A stretch of 64,000 bases of DNA, taken from positions 284,380-348,379 of the forward strand of contig VYZI01000128.1 of assembly GCA_013397695.1 (NCBI GenBank). The letters run 5' to 3'. The translations under genes and the position numbers were made by a program. This document shows, in pieces, positions 27,189 to 40,757 of the stretch. The stretch comes from Centropus unirufus (Eukaryota; Chordata; Aves; Cuculiformes; Centropidae). The notes under the pieces are model-generated. The model was not told the DNA's origin. It saw only the letters and a list, made by a program, of their open reading frames with translations, and searched no databases. Position 1 is the first letter of the stretch. Every line of letters begins with the position of its first letter.

Positions 27189-27421
27189 GGCTGTCCAGGC
27201 ATCACCAACACTTTGTAGCCTTGGCTGCTGCTCAGCAGCCTTGCTTGCCTGCGCGCTGTTGGCTGAGCTGGCCATGCTGCTACACCTGCATCTCTTTGCT
27301 GTCCTGCCTCAAAGATCACCACTATTGTTGTGTAGCAAAGAAGCCCTCTCGCTGCCTCCAAGTGCTGCACAATAGCAACACGATTTCTTAGGGTCAGTGC
27401 CATCACGCCCTTTTTTTTTTT
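27189..27421. other. GC-richer segment next to the gap, ending in a T tract
   Basis: The segment after the gap is richer in G+C than its surroundings and ends with about eleven T at 27411-27421. It may be part of an unrecognised retroelement or a local GC-rich sequence that hindered assembly. No coding evidence was found. Confidence 0.35.
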
Positions 27422-27505
27422 GTGAAAGGGGAAGCCGAGTCACAAAATGTTCAGGTGGCTCATCCAAGATTACAAAGCAGCATCAAAGTGGTAATTCTTA
27501 CACAA
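27422..27505 (-). mobile_element. Ancient MIR/CORE-SINE or L2-like relic (possible)
   Basis: 'ggggaagccgagtcaca', 'ggtggctcatccaag' and 'attacaaagcagc' follow the reverse-complement MIR order 'ggaaactgaggcaca...gacttgcccaag...gtcacacagc'. The match is weak and judged by eye. Confidence 0.35.
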
Positions 27506-29284
27506 CTCTTGGGGAAAGCAGCCTATTTCACTGAATCCTGCTGCCTCCTGACCATAAATAATGATACTCGGATTCAGCATATTCAGGTCTATGAGCTATT
27601 TTGTTCCCGACTGATGGTTAATGGAATCCATGGCTTTTATCCTCCCAAACCTGAAGAGAAATAGGGGATATTTCAAGCTTATTTTACGAGCCAGCCCATT
27701 GTGGAACAGATAACAAGGTGGTGGTTCCTAGGAAACTTTTCATGATGAGCTTAAATAGGTAATTTTCTGGAAGCATGCATATAATATTTAAAAATAGTAA
27801 CACCAAGGGAGCGCAGACTAGCAAAAGCACACCACGAAGAAAAATACTAAGTCAAATTAATCTATCTAATCTAATTTATCTAGGCAAGAGCAAGGCTGCT
27901 GAGGCTTTTGAAGGTACCCCGACCATCCCAGAGAGGTGGACCCCAAAGCATCGTGCACCCAGTATCCAGGTTCATCCATCCTCTCTTCACCAGCAGCACC
28001 CTGGTCTGCAGTTCACGGAGGTGAACAAGGGGAAGGGCGCAAAGCCTCCTGCACACCTTTATAAGGTTTATATTTATCTGAACATGGCTTCTATTATTGT
28101 TTTACAGTCTGGAGCACGTCAGCGGGAGATAACGAGGAAAGATGGCTGAGGAATTAAATTATCTATAGTGCTGAGCAAGCCTATTCCAGCCCACTGTGGC
28201 TTAAAATTTGCCACCTGACATGAAAAGGTAGAAAAGGTTATGCTACTCTTCAGCTCAAAATGCACCCGTCTGGGAAGCCCTAACATCTCTCATTAAAAGG
28301 GACGGTGCACGACCTAGCATTGAGGTTAATATTAATATGTTCCCCTGGAGCCATGACTGTGGTCCCTCATTACCATTATCTTCTGAATGTTGTTCTAAAC
28401 AGTGGCACCCTAATTGATAAACAGATTCGGCCAGTTTGAGACCTCAGAGTTTGAGGGCTGTCTTTTCAAACAGACAAGGAGAGCGATATATATATATTTT
28501 TGCATTAGGTGCCTGCAGAACTTTAATCAATCTTCACGTGGTGCCAGTGGTTCACAGACAGAGCCACAGTGCTGGAAGGAAATAGGTTATCTTTTCCCAC
28601 TGTGAGATGCTGTTTCAGACACAAATGTTTCACATTTGATGTGAGTCTGAAGCAGCCGAGCAATCTGAATTTGAAAAGACCATTAACCAGGAAAAATTAA
28701 CAAAATAGATAGAATTGACTGAGCTCTGATGGCCAGTTTTCCAGCCATGACCTTTAATTCTTCATAAAGAGAAGCTGCTTTAAGAGGTCAAACGCTCTCA
28801 CCAATCTGGTTATTTAAATAGAATTGCGAGTGAGGCCGCCTGTGCGGAAGGAATCCAAAAGCTGTTTGGGTGCAAGAAAATATTGCAGTTATAACTCAGC
28901 CTTATTTAAAGAAGAAAAATTAATATTTAAGCACACGGTGTATTATTTCACGAACATTTTACTATGAGACTAGTGTAAATATGCATTTGTACTAAACATA
29001 CATATAAATAAAAATAAACTATGAATCAAACCTATTTTTCTCAAAAAAAAAATCTATCAGAATACTCAACATACATGTATTTAGGGAGAGAATGTCAACA
29101 TGCAAGCGAGGTCCTCATGCTCTGAAAGGCATTCTTTAACTGCTGAAGATGTGAAGAACGTAACTACCTTCTGAGTTTTCTAAACAGAAAGAATCTAATG
29201 ACAACAACAAAGCAAGTTATTAATCAGAGTAATTAATTTTCTGAGATTTGCTTTTAGCAGTGGGCAGGTATGGTGGGAATCAGG
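27506..29284. other. Intergenic, no gene seen; candidate conserved non-coding sequence
   Basis: No gene or recognised repeat was seen. The part from about 28200 to 28920 is complex, repeat-free sequence of balanced composition with several homeodomain-type TTAATTA/TAATTA-like words. That is the look of a conserved non-coding element, but the window alone cannot show conservation. Confidence 0.4.
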
Positions 29285-29325
29285 GAACTCAAAGGTCTTT
29301 TCCAACCAAACAATTCTATGATTCT
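29285..29325 (+). mobile_element. Short CR1 3' terminus
   Basis: Reads 'aaaggtcttttccaacc' followed by 'aattctatgattct', the sense 3' tip of avian CR1. Only about 40 bp are recognisable. Confidence 0.8.
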
Positions 29326-30779
29326 AATCAGATATAGGTTTAAACCCACGGCTTTTCAAAGCAGGAATTTAATACAATTTTTAAATAAATGCATGTATCA
29401 TAACACCTAATAATCCGAATCATGGGCCTTCACTCTCTTGCGCTTGGCACTGTATAAGCACACAGAAAAGCAAAGCACATTCCCCAGACAGTTTTCAATT
29501 CAGTTACAAACAAAGATACAATAGAGGGGTACAGCACGGAAAGCACAAGCACAGGACGAGAGTCATTGATGTATTGAAAAATGTTGCTTTGATGTGGCTC
29601 CTCTTCTACCTTTCTACCGTCCAAGAGTCATTAAAAATAGCTAAAATCCCTTAATTTCTTCCCTAGGTGACCATATGCCACAGGAAAGCTACAAGATCAC
29701 AAATGGGAAAAAGACCAAAGATCATGAGGGGAATGAGTCATGAAGCAGTGAGACGTGTTCTAAAAATATTTACAAATCCTTAGATAGAAAAGAAGGGGCT
29801 GTCGCAAATGGCACTTCTTGGGAAACAGGATTATTTGTAGACAAACGGTACACGTAACTTAACAAATGGCAAGCTTTTCATGTGAGACCAATTTTCAAAG
29901 TGGTTATGAATGTCTCTCTCTTAAATTTCTTCTTCATTTTTGACTGAGACCACCCTGGTCTTGCACATGGAGAAAGAAGAAGCTTCATCGGGGCAACCAC
30001 AAGCCTTCCATCAATTCAATTACCCGTTCAAGGACCCACTCATTGAACTTAGCCATAAAACGTGAGAGTTGTGGTGCTGCTCCCGTCTCTCTGCTCGTGT
30101 CCCTGAATTCTTTGCACCCTTAGGGATGTCTCAGCGTTTGAGAAATGTGACAGCCTGCCTTTCGAGACTGGCCTCGGCACAGCTCCGTACGCAATATATT
30201 GACAGACAGGAGGTAGCCTGGCAAGTGAAGCGGTTCACAACTTGGGTCTGTCAAGCTGGGTTCGTGTCCCGACACAGGACCACGGGACCTTTCAAACCAT
30301 TGACTTATGTTAACGGCATCTGATTTATTTATTTTTTTTCCCCAGAAATCTATGGATCTAGAGCAGTGTCACATCAGACCTCGTTTCCCAGTATTTTCAC
30401 TTTTTGGAATATATAATTACAATATTGTCATAACTCCCCACATACACAGTGCTTATCTTTGGAATGTTCCTTTGCTGTCAAACAGGCCCAAAATTGGGGG
30501 AAGAACTTACTGAGAATGCCAGTACTTTTGATATTTTCCTACTGAAATGTGAGTCGATTATTTCTATGAGTAAACATGAATTTTGAGTTTCTCTTCCTTC
30601 CATTTGGAAGGGGGATGAAGAGAGACAGCTGTTTCAAAATAATTTAGAACCCACCATGTCACTTCTAAGAACACACTCATTTATAAAATGAAATTCAAAC
30701 AACACAGAACTAGCTCTAAAATATTACAGGCATCTTCACGAAGTCAACCATCATTTGTGATTTTGCAGGACGCACAAAT
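29326..30779. other. Intergenic, no gene seen
   Basis: Non-coding DNA with short chance frames on both strands (for example 29430-29624 and 30069-30323). None shows a domain or splice pattern. Confidence 0.55.
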
Positions 30780-30840
30780 ATAGAATCATAGAATCACTTG
30801 GTTGGAGAAGACCTCTGAGATCATCGAGGCCAACACTGTC
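30780..30840 (-). mobile_element. Short CR1 3' terminus
   Basis: Begins 'atagaatcatagaatca' and continues 'ggttggagaagacctctg' and 'atcatcgaggccaac', the reverse complement of the avian CR1 3' end. About 60 bp remain. Confidence 0.88.
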
Positions 30841-32519
30841 ATTTCCCCCTTCTTATGCCTTACATGAAAATTATTTTTTCAGTGCTCTGGAACCCCAGCT
30901 AGGAGAACACAATGGTTCAGATCCTGCTGAAAAGCTTTTTTTTTTAAAAAAAAATTAAGATTTCTGCTGAGACTTATAACTTGTGTTGTTGCTTTCATAT
31001 CTTAGTATGTTCCTTCAAAATCAAACTGCCAAAATACCAGAAAGCATGATATTCAAAGTTGATTTCCTGGAATTTTAGTTTAATGGAAGTGATATGTATC
31101 TATAAATGCATAAATTAATTTCCTGACCTTAACCAATGTCGCCAGCCTAGTACAAACACAAGATACTTAGTGAGTCTTGAGATTCCTTGCCATTTCATGG
31201 CCTTTTCAGCTTATGATTTTGTACGCACAGTTTAAGCATTGGGCAGCTTCAGAATTACATGAGAAAAGTCCTTCAGTCAGGAGCTGGAAGCACATTTAAG
31301 AAGGTACTTAAGAAATGCCTATTTTAAACCACTCTTCAAAATCCCTGGCAAATGTTTCCTAGACAAAGAAGTAAATTCATTGGTCTAATGTAGAATGAAA
31401 AACCTGAGTTTTGGTCCCGGTTCGCTGTCCTTTCTCTCTGTGAAATAATCCTGCATCCAACTAATGGTAGACTCCATTGCTATCAATATCCCTTTCAAGT
31501 TATTAGGACCAATCAATGCTGGATGAAAGGAAAAAAAAAGCTGGTCAACAGGCAGCCTGGTTTTCAGTTTAACACTCCCTTGAGGATTTTCATTATCCCT
31601 TCCTTTTCTGTTCCCAAGGTTAGCTCTAGCTAGGCTATTTCTAGCTTCGACTTCCTGGAGATAATGCACATCCACAATAGCCTTGCTCCTCCAGCATCAG
31701 TGTGCCCTTCCACCTGAGTAAGCAGAGTCCTGTCTCTTTTCTATTATTTGTGACCTTTTCCTGGGTTAAAAGGTCACTCCCGAAGCAGACAGGTTTCACT
31801 TCTTATGCTGATTGCAGTGCAAAAAGCAGGCTTCTACCTTGTTAGAAGTGACATCACTGTACATTAAAGACATCATATCTCCTTTCATATTAAAATGCCT
31901 GTCAGTTCTGCTGCTCGAAGGCTGTAAATCTGCCACGGTATCCTGTGCTTGGGAGCTTTCATTATGAAAATATGGAAGATAAGCCCTCTGCTTCACTGTC
32001 AAAAGGAAAAAGTAGTCGAGTAGTAATGAGGTTACTTTAAAAACAAATATATGGTTTCTTAAACATGGGTTATTTAATGGGGAGCGATTTTTGAAAGCAA
32101 TTCTTTTTATTTGAATTCCTAAAAAAATTCAAGCTTAACACCCAGTATGAGTAAAGCATGAATATACAGTCCTGTAGAATTTATTAATGCATAGATTTCG
32201 CAGTTGCTCATGCAGTAAATCATTAGATTTTCCCTTTGACTTTGGCCCTCCAGCCTTGAGAGAAATGTCATACTAGAATATAACCTGTTTTTCATCTTTA
32301 TATCATGTAGATACAAAAAGACTTGTATGTCCTGCACAAAAGTGACAATATTCTGCTGTTATGCACATGACTTGAGAAAAACTAAAGACTAGAAAAACGC
32401 CTCCTAACCAGCAGAGAAAATTGTAAGTAATTATTGATCATGTTCTCTCATGGCATCATTAGGATATTAATAATACCTTGCTGCTACATAAACCTTTTCA
32501 TGCATTGATTTGAAAGCAC
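30841..32519. other. Intergenic, no gene seen
   Basis: AT-rich DNA with a T10/A9 homopolymer junction near 30937. No gene or other recognised element was seen. Confidence 0.55.
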
Positions 32520-32620
32520 TTTAGACGCATCGTTCTTCTTGCTTTACAGAAGGGAAACTGAGACACAGAGAGGAAAGATGACCCGGCCTAACATTTGAGA
32601 GCAGCTCAGCACCATCAGTG
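32520..32620 (-). mobile_element. Ancient MIR/CORE-SINE or L2-like relic
   Basis: The stretch 'ctttacagaagggaaactga' followed directly by 'gacacagagaggaaagatga' is a close match to the reverse complement of the MIR/L2-type 3' region ('tttacagatgaggaaactgaggcacagagaggttaagtga'). It is the clearest of the old SINE-like relics in the window. Confidence 0.6.
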
Positions 32621-34789
32621 AGAACAGAAACAACCTCTCTAGACCAGCCTGTCTAATACTTGACTTGTTTATTTGAAACTGGAAATGTACATCATTTGTC
32701 GGTGTACATCTAAATTGTTCACACAGCATATGGTTACTAATTTCTTATCCAGTATTTATTAACGGGCTAAAATCATCCCAGAGATGTCTTTAGTATCTAA
32801 AATGTCTCCTTATACATTTTGTGCAAAAATACAAATCCACCGCTATTCCCCATTTCGCATTAGCATTGCCTCCAACTTCAGCATCTGAACATGGCATGCA
32901 TATTTTCATCTTCCAGATGATATATCCCATTCCTGATACTCTGTTTAAGGAGCTGAAATGAGTGGCTCAAGAGTTATTTATGGACGGCGAAGCCTTTCAC
33001 CTCCGAGGCATTGATTTTAATGTCTGAACTCTACATCCAGAGACAGAAATATATATTTTGGCTGTGCTGTGTGCATTATGTCAATCAATTGGGAGTGTCA
33101 GTTCCAAGCAGACGAGCGCCCAAGTGAGAGAGGTGGAAAAAAAGAACCAAAAGGGTGATTTGGATGAGGAAGGTGAGTGCATAGGAAAATAGGAGCTGAG
33201 GGGATTACACGGCTGGGATATGGTCTGAAGAGGTGCGACTGGGAGATGCCACATAAGTCATTGAGGAAACCAGAGCATATGGCACTCAGTGGAGCTATAA
33301 GTGAGACAAAACAAGAAAATAAAGCGATGCATGGTATGAACACAGCTTGCTGCTTCTCCTTCCAGGGTCTCCTCAATGTAGAGGGGATTTTCTTCCTCTG
33401 CCGTGGAATGAAGTCCTCTGATTACGTAGAGAAGAGCAGAGTGAAGTGGATCCTTAATGATCCAAGTCATAAGGATTTACAACCCATGTCACGGCGATGT
33501 CGCTAACACCTTCCTAGCCACACAGGCCTGCAAGGATTACTGATTAGGCTTTTGCGTCATTTCTCTTCTCCTCAGAAGAGCCTTTTGAACCTTTCCAGCT
33601 CCACAGTCACAAGTCTGGTCTGGGCTTAGTGGTACCTTAGCATCCCCACTGCCTGCAACATCCATACAGGTCCACCAGCAGGAGCAAGGGTAGTTTTTAA
33701 TGACAGGAGGTCTGGATTGCTACAGGCACTTTATGCTACTATTTTCTAGCGGGGAGTAGATGAATGGGAAAAGATAGGTGTTATTTGTGCCCTAAAGCTC
33801 CTATAATTCCTAGGACTAGTGAAGCTGCACTGATAGCACAGATGGCAGCTTTGCCTGAAAGTCAAAAAATGAACCACGGAACAGTGCATCAGTTTCCCTG
33901 GATCCTTACCACCTCCTAGAAGAAAATACTCCTACCTGTTACTGGAGATCTGGAAGAGCTACTACATAACCTTCAATATTGTTACATATCATTTTTCCAG
34001 TAATATCTTTTTTTTTTTTCCGTCAAGACTAAAGTATATAGGAATATTTTCTTGCATGTGTCAAAATGAAGGGAATCAGATCTGAACATCATGTCTGAGG
34101 TTATGCTACCTCTAAAACTGCAGGCCCTGGGGACTGGGTCACAGGCACTCACACCATATTGGCAGATCTATATTTATAAGTAGCATCCTTATTTTTTCTA
34201 GTGTATCCACTGAAATCATAATAAAGTAAAAAAGACAAGAGCGCTGTACAATGTAGCCAGTTAAAAATTAACTTTTGCCTTAATATACAACTTCATGCTT
34301 TTATTCTATTTCTAACAAAACCATCTATCTTGCATATGTATAGTTTCTAGTCCTCCCTTTGGATTTTGCCTATTTTTGTAGTTACATTACAAAATAATCA
34401 CATTCCATTTTGTTCTCTCAGCCTCAGAAATAATGATTTTGTAGTCAATGGCCAAGAACTGGGGCCACTGGAAAATACCAGGTCACAAATGCTCTAGGAG
34501 TGACCTAACATTGACATTAAATCACATTTTATTTCTAAAGAAATTGAGCTCTTCGGTTAGTAAAGGCACAGAAAGAACAGACTGATCATACCACAACCCC
34601 TGTTATTTTAAATACTTCATTGTTTCACTTCCGGGATTAACAGCAGGTTAAATATTTATGTTTTAAATTACTGAAACTGGGAATATTTGAGATTTTTCTA
34701 CATATATCTTCCTTTTTTCCCTCCATTCCAAAAATAATTTACACTAATAAAAATAGCTTCTTCCATCTAATCAAATTTCTGCTAATTGA
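32621..34789. other. Intergenic, no gene seen
   Basis: No supported gene. Frames at 33098-33506 on both strands lack any domain. The segment 32940-33090 is repeat-free with an ordered, enhancer-like look, but nothing firm can be said. Confidence 0.5.
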
Positions 34790-34890
34790 ACACGGGAACG
34801 GAGCCACTGAGGATGTGATTCACCCAAGGTCACCCTGGAAGCCCCTGGCAGAGGCATAGGAGAAGCCAAGCACTCCGAGTTACAACAAAT
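34790..34890 (-). mobile_element. Ancient MIR/CORE-SINE or L2-like relic (probable)
   Basis: 'cgggaacggagccactgag', 'gattcacccaaggtcac' and 'cctggcagaggcatagg' follow the reverse-complement MIR order 'gggaaactgaggcacagag...gacttgcccaaggtcac...gtggcagagccggg'. Diverged but collinear. Confidence 0.5.
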
Positions 34891-35063
34891 ACCATCGTTT
34901 TGGCCTGTTTCCAGTCTCCCCACAACAGGAACGTGTATCAGCAGAGTAAACATTGACCCGGCAGCCTCCACATGTGCCTTCCCGTCTGGCTCATACCCAG
35001 GAAGGTGTTCCTCATTCAGACAAACTGAATCATCTTTGTACACTTATTTTCCCCCCACATTCG

Positions 35064-35150
35064 ATTATTATTATTTCTTTATTTGCATTTCAGTAGCGTC
35101 TCGGGAAGTCCTGCGTCCTGCACAAATACACAACAGCAAGGGAAACAAAG
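35064..35150. mobile_element. Ancient CR1/L3-like relic (possible)
   Basis: An ATT-rich start (cgattattattattt) is followed by 'catttcagtagcgtctcggg' and 'tgcacaaatacacaacagca'. This resembles the amniote L3/CR1 motif 'ttattattattatttg...cagtagcgcctagg...gctgtacaaacacagaaca'. Judged by eye; the orientation was not fixed. Confidence 0.4.
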
Positions 35151-38100
35151 GTTTGCAAGTCTAGAACTTGAAACCTCCATCTCTTTTTTTTTCAGGTCTC
35201 CATCTTCCAGTACTTTTTCTTGATGTGTGTCACCAAATGATTTGAATTTCACAGTTATCTACACTGCTTTTTTATATAATCTTAGGGTCTGTGTCAGTAA
35301 AACACTACTTGTTGCTATTATAATTCCTACTTAAACTGTGCTAACTCTCTGTATAGTGAAGCAGCACTGCTGGGCCCAGGCTTATGTCTTAGTCTTACAG
35401 TTTCTAGAAGACCAAAGCGTGTGGATACAGAAAAACCCGCTCAATTTATTTCAGGCTTGATCCCTAATCTGGTCCTTGCTGAAATCCATGGAAAGGCTCT
35501 TAGGATCTTTTTAACAGGAGGCAAACACAAATTTTCCCCATATTTGAATTACCCGTGAGCATCAGATAAATGAAAAAATTGGGCTGAGAGGTTAGAAGAA
35601 GACAGGTGATGACTGAGAAGTCACCATCCAGTCAGTTCCAAAAAGAAACTTCATTTTCCTATGAGTCAGAATCTACTTCTTCCCTACATCACCAGCTGGA
35701 TCCTTAAGGGGAAAGGGTCGGAGAGGGACAGAAAAATAGCTGAGCATTATAATCTTCCTTCTTTACCGAATTGCAGAGAACGGTATGGATTGGTTTTGCC
35801 ACTAGAAATTAGAGCTGCCTCAGGTTTACTTCGTATCCCCAGGTCTGTATCAAAAGCATTTCTGGGGAGCTGGGAGCTAAAATTGCAGATGGTTTACACC
35901 AGGGCTCGATTTAAAACAACCGCTGCAGCCTGCGACTGTGCTTAAGCTTGACAGCAGAGCTTTCAAGCTGAAGTACTGAATTATCAGCATCAGACTGGTT
36001 ATGGAAAAGTTTACAGGGAAGTGACATCTGGAACTGATATTTCACACTGGAAAAAAATAAAGCTCGTGTGTTTCTTTCACAAAATATTTTAGGAAGTCTA
36101 ATGTCCAATGTCTGTGTCCAATTCCACCACATTTTGAATAGAATCTTGCTAAGTCTTGCACAAAAGGATCAAGTGCAGCTTCCATCCTTTACTTAATAGA
36201 GAGCACAATTTTCACATGATCTATCAAACTATATTTTAACTGGACAGAACGAGGAGAGACAAACGTGTGACAAACAGCTTGTCATGTCACTTAATCCACA
36301 TAAGAGGACATGAAGGTGTAGAGCACAATGTAAGAACTTGAAGAGAACAGAATTCTGCTAGGTTCCTCTATCTAAAATCTGTAACACAAATCATATTTTT
36401 TTCATAAAAAACTATATTTTTATTTTATAAAAATATATTTTTTATAAATCATTTATATTTTGAAAAAGCTTTTTAACTGAGAACACCTCTGAGACTCAAG
36501 CAGCTCTGCTGATCTTAGCATAGCATGGGAAATCATGTTGGATAATTAAGCCTTTGTGTAAGAATAATCTTTGATCCACTGTATAGGCACAAATAGACAA
36601 TCATTCAAAGGCTGAAAGGCTTGACCTCTTCTATCCAAATGCATGCAAAGTGGGAGGACAAACCTCTTAAGGTTCATGAGGAAGCTCATCCCTTGGGGTA
36701 GCCAAGGAGAGCACTCCGGGAACTGAGAGGGAGTCCAGTGAACCCTGAAAGCTGTTGGGGACTTTCCCTTTCTTTTCTACAGACCTGAAAGTCTAGGAGA
36801 TAGAGAGAAAGCTTCAGGCTCAGCTCTCACATTATTCTCCCCAGATCCCTGAAGACTTATTGCCAGCTCCCTGTTTACCAGGAAGTTTGCTAAGGAGGAA
36901 AAGGAGAGAGGTCCTAATACTTCCTTTCTGTCACTGCTTCCTGCATTCTTCAGCTCCTTAATATCCCATTCCTCACCCTTGAAGCATCAGAAGACTTCTA
37001 AGAAGCACAAATCATAGTGAAAAAACACAGCTCTAGAAGGAAAAAAAGAGGCAGAGAGCATGGGACTTATGCCAAATTCAAGAGAACTTTCTGAAAGCAT
37101 GACATAGCTCCTCTGCGAAGACCCAACAGGTTATACGTGGGAGTTTCTGCCCTCATTACTACCCATGTGTGTCCTTTGCTGTTCAAGTCTAATTGTTTCA
37201 TGATCAAATATTCTAAGAAGAAATGAAAAAGGATGGTGGTGGTAGGGAAGCTGAAGTTCCCAAGGAAGTTGCAAGGGTCAGCCTTTTGGTTAAAACTATC
37301 ACGAAATCAAGAAAGACCACCTCTTAGGCATTTAAAATTCTGCAGTATAAACAGCTTCACAGAGTCATAAATTCAATGTGACACGTAGTGAAAGAACCAA
37401 AGTGCAAATCTGGCACGGATGTGCTCCCTGCGGGCAACACAGCCTCTGACAGCCAAGGGGAGCAAACCCATACCCATTGGTTGCCATCAGAAAAGAGGCC
37501 CACAGCGAGGAGAGGGAAGATAAGCCCCACTCTTCTGGTGCAGGAGTGGGTCAGGACTGAAAAGCAAAGTCACTCGGTTTGGAAAAGGAAAGTATGGTGC
37601 TTCCTTGATCCAAAGGATCTGCAGCCTGAGTCTTATCCTGAATCCACTGGAGGAGTTCTGGATCAGGCCAGTGGTCTGATTGTTCAGCAGCTGGGATCCC
37701 TTGCTGAGAGGTTTCTAAAACCAAACTGTGACAGCGATCGGTCTACCAATTATATTTTTGGTACCAGCTCATCAAGACGGATTTGTTTTGTGATTTCAGT
37801 TGTGTTTTCAATAATTTATACAGGTATCCTTAGTACAGAGAAGTAACTAGCAGAACTTCCAGCTGGCTTCAGTGGGAGCAGAATCTCACCCTCCACCTCT
37901 CAAACTCCAGAAATGCAATATTGTGTTTACTTCGGGGCCCTCAGGAAGCCCTGCCATGACAGTGCTGACCTTGGACTGCAGACCTGCTCCATCTCGACAC
38001 TGTCTCATGGAAGCTGATATCTCCTTCTGCCCCCATGCCCTCAGAGGGTCCAAAAAGAAAAGTTTTCCTGCATTTGAAACTCATTTGATTGCATAATTTT

Positions 38101-40757
38101 AAAGTAATTTATTTTATTTTTTTTTTCTAATCTAAGAAGGCACCAGAGTTGTTTGTTAAAATCATAGGGCATGCTGCGACTGTGGCTGGAATGGGTTTGT
38201 CCTCTCTAACACAGTTCTGAGGTGAAGATTGTTTAATAAGTCTTCTTTTTCTTTGGTTGTAGCCAGGGATTATTTAGGCCGAATTAAAAACCCGCCACAT
38301 ATGTTCTTCTATCATCTGGATTGTTGTTCTTCTGCATTTAACTTACACAAATGGCACGCACTTCACAAAAGGTAGAAAAATCAGACACCCCTTTTAACAC
38401 ATTCTCTGTTATACAGCCACCCTGCTCTATGGAAATTCTTTTATTTCAAGTAGCTAGGAGAGAAAAACCTTCCTAACTTTAAAGTGGCTTCTATTACATT
38501 AAAGAGAGAGACTGTCAAATCCCATTTCATTTTTAAAGTTAACTGTAAATTTTAATTAGGTCCTCTGAACGAGGATTCTGTGATGCTTTATGTTTAAGTG
38601 TTAGCAATAGTACACGATCCACCAGCTTCCATCATTAAGTTCCATTGACAAAGGCCAACACAACTCTTTTCTTTGTAACTTTGTAACCATTTATGTTTGA
38701 GGTGAAGATGTTAATATGGAAATTTTGTGAGCTGGGAACCACTACGAACTCTATCATTGTAATTTATGACCTTTCATCTAAGGCCAAATGTAAAGGCAAT
38801 TGCAGTTGTTCTATATCTCAAGGCCAGCACATAGCAGATGTATGAAATTCGGAGTGTTAGACATAAACTTTTATTACCAAATTATAAATAATTTCTACCA
38901 CTTACAATGTTCACCTTTCAAGTTCATCTTGATTAAATGCAAGGGCAGCGTCTCGCTGATTTCCATGAGTTATACAGATGAAAAAGATCTGTCATAGTAC
39001 ACTAGGAAAGGATAAAGCAATGTGGTATTTAAAAGGACCTACCGATACCAAGGTCTACAGCATTTTAGATCAAAATTCTTTTTCATCTAGATGACAAACA
39101 AACAAAAGACAATCATTAGCCAATGACGCCTAAATTTTATTATCACTCTTGAAGCTTTGAAATCTTCAAGGACTCCGCTGTATGTCGATTACTTAAACCC
39201 TTTGAAAACCGCCTTCCTGAGGTCACTGGGGTTTTGTCACTCAGGACACCCACATTCTTTAGGTTGGCTCAGAACAGATGTGATGATATAATTTTCCTGA
39301 ACGTAGAAGATGGGAATTGTCACAGCACCTGCGAATCACACTGCACTGAAGTGCTTCAGCAACGTATGCCTTCCTGCAAAAAGGTTAATTTCCCACCAGG
39401 AGCAGCACATGGGACTGCTTTGAGACCTATGGCAAAGTGAGGAAATTTACCAAAGATTTGGGTTCGTGACCTGATCTCAAAACATGAAAGAGGGCAGCTA
39501 AGGAGACCAATCTCAAGGCCCATGATGCAAAATAGGTGTGTTTGCAAGGTTAATAGTGTACCAACTGGGAAAGTAGATGGATTTTGTTGACTGACACCAA
39601 ACAACCAAAGATTCCACACGCATAGAAACTGTAACTAAGTATATGCCTAAGCTATAATAGCTAGAAAGCAGCCTATTGAACAGAAGGCAAAATAGCTCAG
39701 TAGGTTCTGATGGCTAGCAAAAAAAAAAGGAAATACAAGCTATAGAGACAAACTCGCAAGAAATAAAACAAAGAGGAAAGCTCCCAAACCATAAAATAAA
39801 ATGTCCGTAGCTGGATTTGCAAAATTGTCACGAAAATTTACCAGCCCATGAAAAATCTATTTGCCCAGTCTTTATCACAGAGATCAGTTACAATGAAAAC
39901 CAGAACACTCCCTTATCAAAATATTACGCACTGAATCCTGGCAGCCAAATAAAACTTTGCAAGCTTGCTCCCTCAAATAACTATTTTACGTTCCTTTTAT
40001 GCTTCACATACTAGATATAATCAAGCACAGTTGGATGCTCCTGATTAACATGATTGTTGCCTGGAAACACGGGCACAACGTGGCCCAGCTTTCCTGGCTG
40101 TGCCTCTTCTTGAACTCTGGGACAGTCAGGTGAACTAGGTCAGCTTCGCAGACCTTGTCTCTCAAAGCCGTTTAGCCTAAGCTTTAGGGAAGAAAATGTT
40201 ACCGGATACATGTTCAAAAGGTGAAGATAAGCAGCTCCAGAAGGAAGAGAGAAAACAAATCCATGCTCTGAAAAGCCATAGTACATTTTCCTTGTATCAT
40301 GAGAGTTAAGAGTTTCACCAAGATACCAAATCAATAAGGGAAGAATAAAAAAAAAATCCAGTCCAACAGCTTTCACAGCTGATTAACTCCTGTCACAGCA
40401 CTAAATCCATTAGAAAAAAAAAATTAAAAAAAAGAAAAAAAGTACTTTCCAGGCATTAGGGGACAGCTGGGAGAAAAGAGAAAAAGGTGAGGAGATGGGG
40501 AGAAGCAACAGACAAAAGTTCAGCTTCTTGTTGTGCCGTATTCTTTATAAGTGACATTTGGGGAAAAACCTCTTAGCTTCTAAAAATCACTAATTTATCT
40601 GTGAAATGAACAGAGCAACACTTTCCTATCTACTTCTGGTAAGGACACTTACACTGACAGCTTCAAGACACACTTTCCTTTTTCCAATAAGACCAGTGTA
40701 AGTCAAGATCATTTTGGAATTAATAGGTTCTCATTGTGGTAGAATATAGACTTGTAG
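35151..40757. other. Intergenic, no gene seen
   Basis: No supported gene. A 152-codon frame at 37388-37846 has no recognised domain. An AT-rich imperfect inverted repeat lies at 36404-36445, and A-rich tracts lie at 39719-39729 and 40411-40442. Confidence 0.55.

Noticed and set aside
37388..37846. 152-codon + strand frame
   Set aside because: No recognisable domain or conserved motif; in intergenic DNA without splice context.
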